Shown here: positions 1 through 10,465 of the stretch, piece by piece
Layout: the number at the start of each line of letters is the position of its first letter
Position numbering within the stretch: position 1 is the stretch's first letter
NCBI GenBank assembly: GCA_004835665.1
Contig: RBKR01000001.1
Coordinates: 2,418,001 to 2,482,000 of the forward strand
Direction: 5' to 3'
Source of the DNA: Phoma sp. XZ068
Taxonomy: Eukaryota; Ascomycota; Dothideomycetes; Pleosporales; Didymellaceae
Length of the DNA: 64,000 nucleotides
Made by a program: the position numbers and the translations under genes
The notes under the pieces: model-generated
Database searches by the model: none
What the model was told of the DNA's origin: nothing
What the model saw: only the letters and a program-made list of their open reading frames with translations

Positions 1-265
1 TGCTGGGAAAACGGCAGGAGCCTGAGTCACGGACCACATGACGAGATCATGACCGTTGTTCGGAAGTGGCACGATTTTACTTGCTCGATGAAGCTATAGG
101 TCATGTATATTCCCGGCGCTGGTGCAACGAAGAACCCACTCAATTCATCTGTGGATCAATTGCGTGTTCAGCGGGTACGGGATGGTAAGAGCGGTTTGCA
201 GAGGCCAGAGGAGATATTCTACGAATCGAATGATTTCGAGTGTGCCTGGTAGAAAGCTTCGATGC

Positions 266-1228
266 TTAGTCTCTGCGATAGACGTTGATACGTCGTGATA
301 GCTCCGTAGACGAAGCATAAAGTTTCAGTCCGTGCTCTGCCAGTAAGCCGTCAAATGATGCTTCTGGTCGGTAGACCAGTTGCTTCAGGTTCTCACTAAA
401 GTGTGGCGAGTGATTTGGGCGAATGGCTTTCTCGTACGAGTCCCATGTCTGCAGTTCAATCACCAAATATCCGCCAGGGCGGAGGGATGTTGCGCATTTC
501 CCGAAGAAGGTCCTTACGCCATCATCGAGATGCTCCAGATGGATCCACTTGATCACACTGAGGGCCAGAATCACATCGTATGGGCCAGAGATGGCCCGGT
601 CTGCCGATGCAACATAATCTGCGGAGACGAACTGTACGCAAGGCCACTCTGAGGTTGTTGACACGGGTGATGAGGTGCGCAAGGGCTTGCTCTTCGGCTC
701 GACGCGGTATCCATGGGTAAGGACTGCCGATACAGGGTAGTAATCCACGATATATTGTGAGCCCCCAGTTGCAGAACGAGCACGTGAAGACCGTAGTGCC
801 AGAAGTTTTTCGGCCTGGGCCACTAGCTTTGAGTCGATGTCGACGCCAGTGACTGATGCTGCATTAAAGTCGAAACCTATAACATGGGTCAATATGAGGA
901 GCTTGGAGGTATAGTCGCTTAGAGCAGGAGCCGGGGGAACCCTTCCACTTACCAAGCTGGCAGGCCACATTTCCGGCGTTGCAACCCACGTCTAGGCAGG
1001 TCTTCGCGGTGAAGATCCCTGGGACTAGAGTGGTGAGCAGGTTTAGGCGGGCATCTAGTACATGCGTAGCTGATCCAGGAGCCCGTGACGGGCCCGTGTA
1101 GTCTGGGTGATGGGCATAAGCATTTGAGTAAGAGGCAACTGCCGAGGGATGCGAAGCTGGAACACGACACACACCAACCCAGGCCGCGGGGAGAGCTTAC
1201 TGGTGTAGTTTCCCCAGTTGGTGGCCAT
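266..1228 (-). CDS. Bin3-type RNA methyltransferase (MEPCE/BCDIN3-like)
   Basis: Predicted SAM-dependent methyltransferase of the Bin3 family, which methylates RNA 5' phosphate ends. Model: exons 1228-1201, 1138-953 and 876-266 on the minus strand, giving 274 residues. The introns (1139-1200 and 877-952) have GT...AG ends and restore one frame. Motif I reads CLDVGCNAGN, directly followed after splicing by the acidic strand VTGVDID. The Bin3 signature is clear: DVILALSVIKWIHLEHLDDG, then LRPGGYLVIELQTWDSY. The C-terminal part FDGLLAEHGL and the final INVYRRD are also family-like. The start ATG at 1228 is the one that reads in frame through both introns; a short N-terminus is usual in fungal members. 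No neighbour suggests an operon-like partner. Methyltransferase identity is firm; the exact RNA substrate is unknown. Confidence 0.85.
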
Positions 1229-3685
1229 GGATTGCTACCGAGGATGTCAGTTCGGAGGATGCAGATCACGGTCGGGGGATTTCCTGGATTGGCCTCTCAG
1301 GGCAGACGGCCAGGGCGTGGTGGGCTAGTGGGCGACTACACGATTGGGGACTGGGCGAGTGGCGAGGGTATTCACAGGCCGGCAGTGGGCAGCAGGTGTC
1401 TGAGACGGGCGGTGAGGTGAACGGTGAATGGCGGCTTCGCGTAAAGTTGGAACGGCAGCTGCCCCGCTGGACAAGCAGAGCACCAGCCGTCAAGCCAGTG
1501 TTTAGCTAGTGTCCACCACACCCAATTTCAACGACCAGCGAATGTGCACCTGAGCCGGCAGGGTGATGCATGTCTGTGAGAGAGGGTGCTGAACTGGGAA
1601 TGCAACCGCTCGATGTAGCACAGGGCGGAGCGAGCACTCCTCCAGGTTGCCGGCACCGCACACTGGGCCAACTGCTGCCCGTATGTTTGGCACATTCAGG
1701 GACCTGCTTGAAGCAGACGCGACAATTCCACTCAATAGAGAGCTGCACTAGCGTATTGACGCAGGCTGTGAGGGCCAGGGTGGTCGACGTGCGGTGCTAC
1801 TCGACCTACTTCAGGGCGACCGCGGTCCCACATAGTCCCACATTCGCTGGATGTGGGACAGGCCAACGTTGGAGCGCAACGGTGCTTTTTGAGGCTCGTG
1901 TTGCCCGCCTGGCAGCGGCAGAGGGCGCGACTGGTCCAGCATTGAAACGATGGGCGCAGGGCTGTTGTTTTTTCCCGCTGGTGCAGCGCCCGCAACTAGA
2001 CAGCTCGTCCTGGGGGCACGGGGGCCACACCAGGTGTGTCGATGCATCCCGTGATGCCACTCTTCGCCCTGCCAGCGCTCCCGTCTGGCGGCACGCCGCG
2101 GATGGGATGGGATGCAATGGGGCAATGGGGTGACTGGTGCTTGATTTCCTGGCCGCGAGATGTCTCTCCTGGCCTCGCTACCAAGATCAGCGCCCTCCAC
2201 CCGAGACAAGCGTAAGCCACAAACGAGCCATGGCGGCCGTGTCCGTTGCAAGCCAGAGTCCGGTATCCAGGTGTGGAAAGGCTGTCTCATGTCACTGACC
2301 ATGATGCATGAGACCGTTCTGCACGTCGCGCAGATGCGACCGAAATCCTGGGACACGGATTAGGATTCTGAGTGGCTCTCCGCGCCGAGGAAGCAGCGCT
2401 TCTGGTCCCCGTCCCATCGCGGCACAGGGAACCCTCCCTCTGAGGATCGACCCACAGTTCGACTCGCGATGTACCTAGCCGCAGCGAATCAGCGCGTCGC
2501 TGTGATAGGACGAGAATGTAATTGACAGAGGAGGGTGATCACAATCCAGGTTCGTCTCTGCCGCCACCCTCACACACCGACCGCGGCCCTGCTAGGCTAC
2601 TGGCGCGACATGGACGCTCACCGTGCCCTCATGCCAGCCGTCCTCGCATGCTCTGGCTGGGCAGACGCTTCGCGATGCTACCTCCGCTCGACGGTGACCA
2701 TTGACCGAGTTACGTGGTAATCTGGCATATTGCGCCAAATTGGTTGCTGCCGGGTTACAGTGTGCAACATCCCAGCAGCCGTGATTCGAACAACAGCTCA
2801 CTTGCGAAACCTGGGGACGACCATTGTTTGTCTCTTTCATCCGGGTTTGAGCCTATTCGGCGACGCCTCACGAAAAACAGCAAAGCCAGCGTGCACCCGG
2901 CAGCGAGCTAGAGACATCTCCCTCGCCCGTTGGACCACGAGAGGATTTGCTCGGAGCAATCAGAGTTCTCAGCGCTCCCAGCAGAGGGCCACTGCTGCAT
3001 GCAAGCCAGCGCAATTGAGAGAAAGTGGGTGCTGCTGCGACACATGCAGCGACTAGCCTAGCATTACCCTGGGCTTTTCATGGAAATCACAAAACTACCT
3101 CTTTGCACAAACAGCGCTCGCTACTGCGCGTTCCAGGAATTCATGACGCTACTACGTTGTATACGTCAACCCAGTCTGCTCCACTCACTTGTTTAGGCAA
3201 GTACGGCCTGCCCGCCAAGTATACAGGTTCACGTATCGCCCTCCCCCTGCTGACCCTGTCGTCGTCCTGGCCCATTTTATACTCCGACCCGGCGTTTCTG
3301 GACAGTTGGCGTGAGGCTTGCCTATTGACCAGGTATATTGCGGGCCACCCCCGTTTGCATCCTTTTTCGCTCCCGGGTGCCCGTTGTCTTAGCACCTGAA
3401 CGCCGCCTCCACCCAACGTCGTCGTAACCGAATTGAAGCATTCGGGCGGCGATCTGGCTGCTGGCGATCCAGATACGTACAGAGTCGCCTACAAGGGGAC
3501 TGTGGACTATAAACTTCCCACGCCGCCACAGTCAAGGCAGTGCCCGCATTCCTGACGTTCTGTCCAACACTGCACGACTCCCTGGCGCTCCCGAAGTGTG
3601 AAGGAACCTCCGAACTGAACACAAGTGGACACCCTAATTCGGCTTCGTGCATCGTGTCCTGGTCCGAGCAAATGATAATACACGC
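1229..3685. other. Intergenic region upstream of velC-like gene
   Basis: About 2.4 kb between the divergent starts of the Bin3-like and velvet genes. Open frames here (for example around 1570-2133 and 1811-2356) have low-complexity, family-less translations and overlap each other on both strands. I see no tRNA, repeat array or conserved protein. A long upstream region is common for developmental regulators, so this may be mostly regulatory DNA. Confidence 0.5.
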
Positions 3686-5152
3686 ATGTCCCAACCACCA
3701 CATCCACCCTCTCCGCTGTCGTCTCTTCCTCCGTCAAAAAACTCTCCCACAGCTCCAGACATGACAGAAACTCAAAAGCTTCCTGTCTTCCAACCGCCAG
3801 GATTTCTGGATTTCAACCACAGACGGCTGCCTCCGCCTATCCAGCTCAAGCAGCTGGAAATTCCACCCGACGCTGTACCACCACGGACGGACTACCGCTT
3901 TCGCTCACCCGTCAGTCACCTACCTTCCATCCACTCAGGGCCACATCAACGGCACGAGCACCCGCAGGCACCTACAGCACACTACAGACCCGCAGCGCCT
4001 CTTGAGAAGCTAGTGCACCACTCCAACCCGTACACACCACCTCGGTCAGAAGCACCGTACTCGCCTCAGAATTATGGACCTCCGGTATCTCCACGTTCGC
4101 AGTATGAAAGCAGGGAACCACGAAGGTTAGCTGAACAACGCTATTCGTCCTATGACGAAGCTCGGCACTCACACCACGCACCACACGAGCAGCCATACTC
4201 GTCCCTTGCGTCTCCCGTGGAGCCCTCGCAGCAGAGACATTACGCCCCGCTCCCATCACCTGGATACACGCCGAGCTACGCCTCGAGTAGTACATTCCGT
4301 GGGTCAGTGGGCTCCTATTCGCATTCACAACGAGGATCTGTAGCAGCTCCCTTGGGCCCGGTAGCGTACCCTGAACCGAATGCACCTGGCCCTCCTCCAC
4401 GGAAAGAAGTTCGTGTGAACCCATTACCTGGATCCATACCACAGCCGGTATACAACGAGCAACTGTGAGCATGTCTCCTGTCTTGATGCACCAACGAGAC
4501 TGACATTACCAGAAACTTGAACTTTGAACTTCGCGTGCGACAACAGCCTGTCGCAGCAAGAGCGTGTGGGTTCGGTGAACGCGACCGAAGGGTGATTGAT
4601 CCTCCACCGATCATCCAGCTTCTAGTCACGGACCCCAAGACTGGTGTAGCCGAACAGGAAGAGCTTCGGTACTCGCTTAACGTGGTGCATTGCACGTTGT
4701 GGAATGCGGACGGGACCAACGAGGAGACAGCGCTCATACAGCCGGATCGCCGAACCACGCGCAGACTCATGGGCCAGCTGGTAGCTTCGCCCTCGGTCGC
4801 CAAGGATGAGCACGACAACGAGGGGTGCTTCTTTTGCTTTCCTGACTTGTCATGTCGCACACATGGCAGATACCGTCTTCGGTTCGTGCTCATGCGCATC
4901 GACCCTATGAACCTGCACGTGGGAGGCTCCTCGCCGATACTCACAGAAGTAATGAGCGACGTCTTCACAGTGTATACGGCAAAGGACTTCCCTGGCATGC
5001 GCCCTAGCAGTGCACTTACTAGGGCACTGAAGCTTCAAGGTTGCAACATCCAGGTGAAGAAGGGCAACGAAAAGGCTCTGGCTCGCAAACGCCTTACTGC
5101 CAGCCAAGAGCACGAGGACGACGAGGAGATGAAGAGGCGACGCAGAATGTGA
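3686..5152 (+). CDS. velC: Velvet-family regulator, VelC-like
   Basis: Predicted velvet-domain transcription regulator of fungal development and secondary metabolism. Exons 3686-4464 and 4513-5152 (intron 4465-4512, GTGAGC...CAG) give 472 residues. The first ~260 residues are Pro/Ser/Tyr/His-rich and probably disordered. The velvet domain fills the C-terminal half: FELRVRQQPVAARACGFGER and DRRVIDPPPIIQL open it, followed by GCFFCFPDLSCRTHGRYRLR and VYTAKDFPGM near its end. The last 25 residues are very charged (DDEEMKRRRRM), a possible nuclear signal. A long disordered N-terminus with a C-terminal velvet domain fits VelC better than VosA (N-terminal domain) or VelB (insertion within the domain). 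The ATG at 3686 is the first in frame; one at about 3761 is also possible. The single intron lies exactly before the velvet domain. Confidence 0.85.
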
Positions 5153-5686
5153 CGGGCACATTCGCCGTTTCCCATATGGAGCTTTCTCTGCATGTTGTTA
5201 GGCAAGCATTTTATTATTTAGCACTGGGCGGTACAGTTGTATTCTGGATACCTGGAGCATTTTCTGCGGATATCGATTGGCATTTGACGACATGATGAAC
5301 GACGTTTATTGCCCGTGGCGAGTTTTTTCGATGGGGTAACAGCTGCAGGGAATAGAGCATTTGAGGTTAGCAGAGCATTGCGCACGATACCATTCATAGC
5401 CTGTATTCTGCAAACAATAGATGCTTGCGCAACTCGGCTCACATCCGCACACCAGTCACATCCCAGGCTTTCATCAATGCAGTAATGTGAGGCTCGACTG
5501 CAGAGTCGACGGTTGCAGACGGCGCAGGCTCGGCTCACTTGACTGGATTGGGCTAGCTCCGAACGAGTGCCCCACCAGTGAAGTGGGCGGGACGCTACGA
5601 CGCTACAAATTTCTTGTGACGCGCCGCGAGTCTAGAGATTTCTTCTTTCCCTTCCCCAAACCGTAGCCCGGGCACTGAAAGCAATC

Positions 5687-7727
5687 ATGAAGTACGTGCT
5701 TGTGTCAGGTGGTGTGATCAGCGGCGTGGGGAAGGTAAGCGCGTAGAAGATGTATTTTGTGACTGTGTGGCTAACGCGAGCATGTAGGGCATTATAGGTA
5801 AGACGCGGTGAAAGACGAGCGATTCTCTCACGCAGACACTTACCCCACGCGTCACAGCCTCCTCGACCGGCCTGCTACTCAAGACGCTTGGCCTCAAGAT
5901 AAGTGCCAGCGCCCATGCCGCTCGCGCGCGTTACTGACAGCCTGCGCACGTGTCGTCGATTAAGATCGACCCCTACCTCAATGTCGATGCGGGGACTATG
6001 AACCCCAAGGAGTACGCCGAGCCCCGTACCTGAGGCTCGAAGCAGCATACTGAGCAGCGCGCAGGCACGGCGAAGTCTTCGTCCTCTCCGACGGCGGTGA
6101 AGTCGATCTCGATCTCGGCAACTACGAGCGATATCTCAACATCACCCTCACCCGCGACAACAACATCACGACCGGCAAGATCTACCAGCACGTCATCGAG
6201 CGCGAGCGCAAGGGCGACTACCTGGGTAAGACCGTGCAGGTCGTCCCGCACATCACCGACGCGATCCAGGAATGGGTCCAGAAGGTGGCACGGATACCCG
6301 TCGATGACACAGGTGAGGAGCCGGATGTGTGCATCATTGAGCTTGGTGGCACAGTCGGTGATATGGAGAGCATGCCGTTCGTCGAGGCCCTGGCTCAGCT
6401 GAGGAGGCGAGCGGGCAGGGACAACTTCATGCAGATCCACGTCTCGTACGTGCCCATCATCCACGGCGAGCAGAAGACGAAGCCCACACAGCACGCCATC
6501 AAGACCGTACGCAGTAACGGCATGATTCCAGACTTGGTAGGTTCTCTTGTATCGTTAGGTGAATACGAGATGCTAACAGCGTAGATTGCTTGCCGCTGCG
6601 AGCGCGAACTCGAGCCCTCGGTCATCGAGAAGCTGGCCAACTTCTGCCAGGTCGAGCCTGAGCAGGTCGTAGTGGTCAAGGACATGCCCTCCATCTACCA
6701 GGTTCCCATGCTTCTCGAGCAGCAGAAGCTGATCCCCCTTGTCCGCCAATTCCTCAACCTTGAGAAGATCACCATCCCGCAAGAAATGACACAGAAGGGC
6801 AGCAAGATTTGGACACAATGGAAGCACCTCACAGGGAACGACACTCGCTACCACGACCCCGTCACGATCGCCCTCGTTGGCAAGTACGTTGAACTTCAGG
6901 ACTCGTATCTTTCCGTCGTCAAGTCCCTCGAACACGCAACCATGCGCTGCAGGCGCAAGCTCGACATCCGCTGGATCGACAGCGACCACCTCGAGCCCAA
7001 GATGCAGCAGACCGACCCCGCCAAGTTCCACAACGCATGGCACGAAATTGTCAAGGCATCCGGTATCCTCGTCCCTGGCGGTTTCGGCTCTCGTGCTACA
7101 GAAGGCATGATTGCCGCCGCCACCTGGGCGCGTGAGAACAAGAAGCCCTACCTCGGTGTGTGCTTGGGCATGCAGATCGCCGTCATCGAGTACGCTCGCA
7201 ACGTCTGCGGTATCAAGGATGCCACATCCGAGGAGTTCAACGGCGATGCAGCAAACAAGCTCATCATGTTCATGCCCGAGGTCGACAAGACGACCATGGG
7301 CGCTTCCATGCGTCTCGGTCTGCGACCCACGCTCTTCCAGCCCGGCTCTGAGTGGTCAAAACTCCGTGCCTTGTACGCGGGCTCAGATCAGATTCTTGAG
7401 CGCCACAGGCACAGGTACGAAGTCAACCCCAGCTACATCGACCAGCTGCAGCAGGGCGGTCTGCACTTCGTCGGCAAAGACGAGGAGGGTGTCCGCATGG
7501 AGGTTGTCGAGATCAAGGACCACCCATGGTTTGTCGGTGTGCAATTCCACCCAGAGTACCTCTCGCGCGTCTTGGACCCCAGCCGTCCCTACCTAGGCTT
7601 CATCGCCGCATCCGCCGGCATGCTCGAAGAAATCACCCGCGACTACCAGAGCGGCGCAGCGAACGGGCTCTCCGCCGAGGGCATCGCCAACGGCATTGCT
7701 GGCCTGAAGGTCAACGGCGAGTTTTAG
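5687..7727 (+). CDS. CTP synthase
   Basis: Cytosolic glutamine-dependent CTP synthase (UTP + ATP + Gln to CTP), the last step of de novo pyrimidine nucleotide synthesis; yeast homologues are URA7 and URA8. Six exons: 5687-5734, 5788-5797, 5858-5898, 5950-6011, 6065-6536, 6585-7727, giving 591 residues. The N-terminal synthetase domain starts MKYVLVSGGVISGVGK (P-loop), continues GIIASSTGLLL and IKIDPYLNVDAGTMNPKEHG, and has DNNITTGKIYQ. The class I glutamine amidotransferase domain has the nucleophile loop GVCLGMQIA and the catalytic His/Glu in GVQFHPEYLSR. Two oddities: exon 2 is only 10 bases, and the third intron (5899-5949) begins ATAAGT and ends AC. With these introns the protein aligns to the family without gaps; without them the frame hits stops. 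Confidence 0.93.
5899..5949 (+). other. AT-AC intron in the CTP synthase gene
   Basis: This 51-base intron starts ATAAGT after codon AAG and ends GCGCAC before codon GTG, both in phase 0. It contains TTACTGAC, a good U2-type branch site, 8-11 bases before the AC end. No GT...AG choice keeps the frame. An AG 2 bases past the branch A would be too close and would add three residues (PAH) to a conserved block. The donor resembles GTAAGT with G1 changed to A, so it is a U2-type AT-AC intron rather than U12 (ATATCC). Confidence 0.8.
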
Positions 7728-8107
7728 ATGGACGACTCAGCGAGGAAAAGGTCAAGGTGACGAAATTGGGTACCTATACTATGTATGCCTTGGGCTTCCG
7801 GGGCTCGGAGTTTGAACGGACGGTCTGTATCTACGAAAGAAGCCATATTGGCACAATATCTTGGTCTTGGGATGTGTAAATGATACCTATAAATATAGAC
7901 TCTTGTTCTTACGTTCTCTACCGAAGCGCTCGCATTTCACTCCCACGCACTACCTAACAAAAGTGCCCGACAAACGACCACCCTGTCCTTCCTTAAGAAA
8001 CAGCAAAAATGGATTAAAAGGGTATGGCGTCTACCCGGGTTTCAGGAGGTAACAACAGCAAAAAAGAACGTTTTCGTGATCCCAGACTCGCCGGGCACGG
8101 AAGCTAG
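7728..8107. other. CTP synthase 3' flank
   Basis: About 380 bases between the CTP synthase stop and the tRNA. It should hold the 3' untranslated region. I see no other feature. Confidence 0.5.
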
Positions 8108-8192
8108 TGTCGCTTCTGTGGATCGAACACAGTACCTCCAGATATCGTGACTGAACTTCAGTCTGGCGCTCTCCCAAGTGAGCTAAAGCGAC
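8108..8192 (-). tRNA. tRNA-Phe (GAA) with 12-base intron
   Basis: Read on the minus strand it starts GTCGCTTTAGCTC and ends with the paired AAGCGAC plus discriminator A at 8108. The A box and D arm (AGCTCACTTGGGAGAGC), the anticodon stem CCAGA/TCTGG with loop CTGAAGA, and the T arm CTGTGTTCGATCCACAG all match eukaryotic tRNA-Phe. The anticodon is GAA. A 12-base intron (TTCAGTCACGAT) sits one base 3' of the anticodon, the canonical nuclear position. Without it the mature tRNA is 73 bases before CCA addition. Confidence 0.95.
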
Positions 8193-8489
8193 TGGATATC
8201 AAATTACTTGATGCGGTAATTGTTGGAAGCTGGAGAATTACTACGGTTATGTACCCGTATAACGACATGACGTTGTGAACGAGAGAGGTAGAAAAGGATT
8301 TCCACGGAGGATGCGGAAAGGATTGGGATGGGGTATGGGGCTGCGGTGAAATCTGACTCGCAAAGTGGGGCGATGGTTAAGTGGGAATACGGTAGTAATT
8401 CAAGTATGCTGTCTGTGCGCTATTGTCCGGTACGGAACCTATATCGCGCGTACAAGGACTTTTATCCTATTTACTGTTTTGCCCGGTGC
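8193..8489. other. Spacer between tRNA-Phe and acyltransferase
   Basis: About 300 bases 5' of the tRNA and 3' of the acyltransferase gene. No further gene is visible. Confidence 0.4.
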
Positions 8490-9654
8490 TTACCTTCTCC
8501 GCTTCAGCCAGACCTTTAGGAAGTCGATCTTGTCGCCCATGTCGAGACCCACTCTCTTCACTCTGCCGAGTCGCGCCAGATCCTCGGCCACGCGGTCAAG
8601 CACCTTCTGCTCCTGCGCGGTAACCTCGCCTTCGGTTTCGCCCGTTGTGACGTCCATGCCTGTTTCTCTTTCTAGGCCGTCGTTTGCGCCATTGCGGAAG
8701 TCGGGGGCGTCGAAGATGTTATGGTCGTAGCCGGTGCCAATTGCTTTCTCGGACTTCTTGGCTGGTGAATCGATGCTGGGGCTGTTGTAGACGCGCATCG
8801 CGATTCGGACGCGCATTTGATGTGAGGGTTTTGACAGAAGCTGGTACAGCCAGCTGACGTAACCGCCACTGACGGGGGTCGTGACGTCCTGAGGCGTGTA
8901 GCGGAGGTTGACGGGGTATATCTTAGTGTCTCCCTTGGCGCTCAGCAAGCTTGGGCTGAGTGGTAGAATGCCGCGACCATTCGTTGTGGTACACTCTGGG
9001 AAGACGCAGATGATGCTGTTGGGGTTCGACTCGATCAGTGACGCGAGAGTGACAAGCTTGGACTCATCCTGAGGGATGATAGAAGGTGGTGCGAAGGCGA
9101 GCAAGATTGCGCGCAAGAGTGTTATGCGCTCTACTCTGCGGCTGTTGGGGTACGACCGGGTGAAGATGGGCTGGAAAATACCAGCAAGGTAGAGAGGGTC
9201 GAGAGGAGACGTGAAGGAGGAAGCGATGATGGTGCCAGCTTTAGGAATGTGCTCCTTTGCTGCTGAGATGTGTCTGTGGATTCAGTTAGCCTCCGTAATT
9301 TCTGCTCGTGTGAGAGAATGCCGTACCCGCGCTTCACACCGTCGACCTGGAAGTCAACCCACCACACCCCAGTCACGCCTAGAAGTGCCCATAGCACTGA
9401 ATGCTTGATTGTGCCGCCGACAGGTAACCACTCAATGATAGCGAAGTAGAAGATCGAGAGCGAGGCGACGAATGGTATGCGGCAGAGAAACAAGAAGGCG
9501 TGTATGGGCGTCCAAACGATGCTAGCTGGAGGAGGAGGGACAGGTAGGAAGGGCGCTATGGCCGTACCTGCATGTCACAGTCAGCTCGTGCACGTTGTCT
9601 ATGTAAGGTCTAGTGGAGCTTACCTTTGTCGCGGAACTGGCTGTATTTCTCCAT
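8490..9654 (-). CDS. Lysophosphatidic acid acyltransferase-like (Loa1/Vps66 family)
   Basis: Predicted membrane acyltransferase that adds an acyl chain to lysophospholipid, related to yeast Loa1/Vps66 of the ER and lipid droplets. Exons 9654-9624, 9567-9327 and 9273-8490 give 351 residues. After a short soluble start there are two hydrophobic segments (around residues 25-75: FLFLCRIPFVASLSIFYFAI and VLWALLGVTGVWWV). The acyl-acceptor block reads SSFTSPLDPLYLAGIF, where the classic HxxxxD histidine is replaced as is usual for this subfamily. A second block, CVFPECTTTNGRGIL, corresponds to the EGTxSxGR-type motif. The stop codon TAA overlaps a GTAAGC string, so an extra tiny 3' exon cannot be excluded. 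Family assignment is good; substrate is inferred. Confidence 0.82.
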
Positions 9655-10465
9655 TGCTTGGTGTGCTCACAAGAAACGTGGTGCTACCGTTCCATGAAAT
9701 TTGTTGGCGAAGGTACGCGCTACGAGGAGCTGGAGACGGGTGAGGCAAGCTTATATCGCTAAGCTGGTAATCTTCCAATTGCCTATTTTTGACCGTTGCA
9801 GGCGTGGCAAGATAAATAGCTTGTCGTGTGGGTAGCTTCACGCGGGGATGACACGAGGGCATGGCCTGTGCGAGTCGGCATGTGAACGCCAAGAGTCGGT
9901 ACCGTAGTTGTCAAGACACCCGCCAAATGGGTAACGTTCAAAGCTTCACTGGTGGTCTGCAGCCCGAAAGCTTGATTTACTAGATGCATTTAGTTCTGAA
10001 AAGCTGCTCTACATGCCCAATTCACCCATGATCAACAAGAGAGTAACGAGGAAATGCATTGATGCAGCCCGCCGAAATGCTATACTAGAGTAAAGGAAAA
10101 AGGTAGGTACAAAGGAGATGGTACTCGACAGTGACGCTCGAAGCGTTTACATCGGGGGGAGGGTATGTATGAATAAGCCAGTATTAGTGTTTCTTTTCCC
10201 AAACTTCGAATCATTCCAACACCGGTGCCTGTTCCAGATTTTTTGCGTAGAAAGGGTATTCGAATCGCTGCGGACAGGCGTATAGCGAAACAGCGTCCAG
10301 GGTCGACATTAGATGCCCTCTGCGACCATGGGACGGTCCCTCTCAGCTTGGCTCGCATGCAGATTACAAGACGGATTACAAAGTACAAGCTTCGAATCGA
10401 AGGCTCCGGAAAATTATATCAGGCAGTAAAACAGGGTATGCGCAAGGGGTATTCGTCGTCTCCGC
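9655..10465. other. Intergenic region
   Basis: About 0.8 kb between two minus-strand genes: promoter of the acyltransferase and 3' region of the phosphatase. No conserved coding sequence is seen. Confidence 0.5.

Noticed and set aside
1570..2133. 187-codon plus-strand frame, and a 181-codon minus-strand frame at 1811-2356
   Set aside because: They overlap each other, have no family-like motifs, and Cys/Arg/Gly composition typical of GC-rich noncoding DNA.
2755..2800. Possible tRNA B box (TTCGAATC on the minus strand)
   Set aside because: No T-stem pairing, A box or acceptor stem nearby.
5950..6064. In-frame stop (TGA) after MNPKEYAEPRT in CTP synthase
   Set aside because: It lies in the intron 6012-6064; splicing restores the conserved NPKEHGEVFVL.
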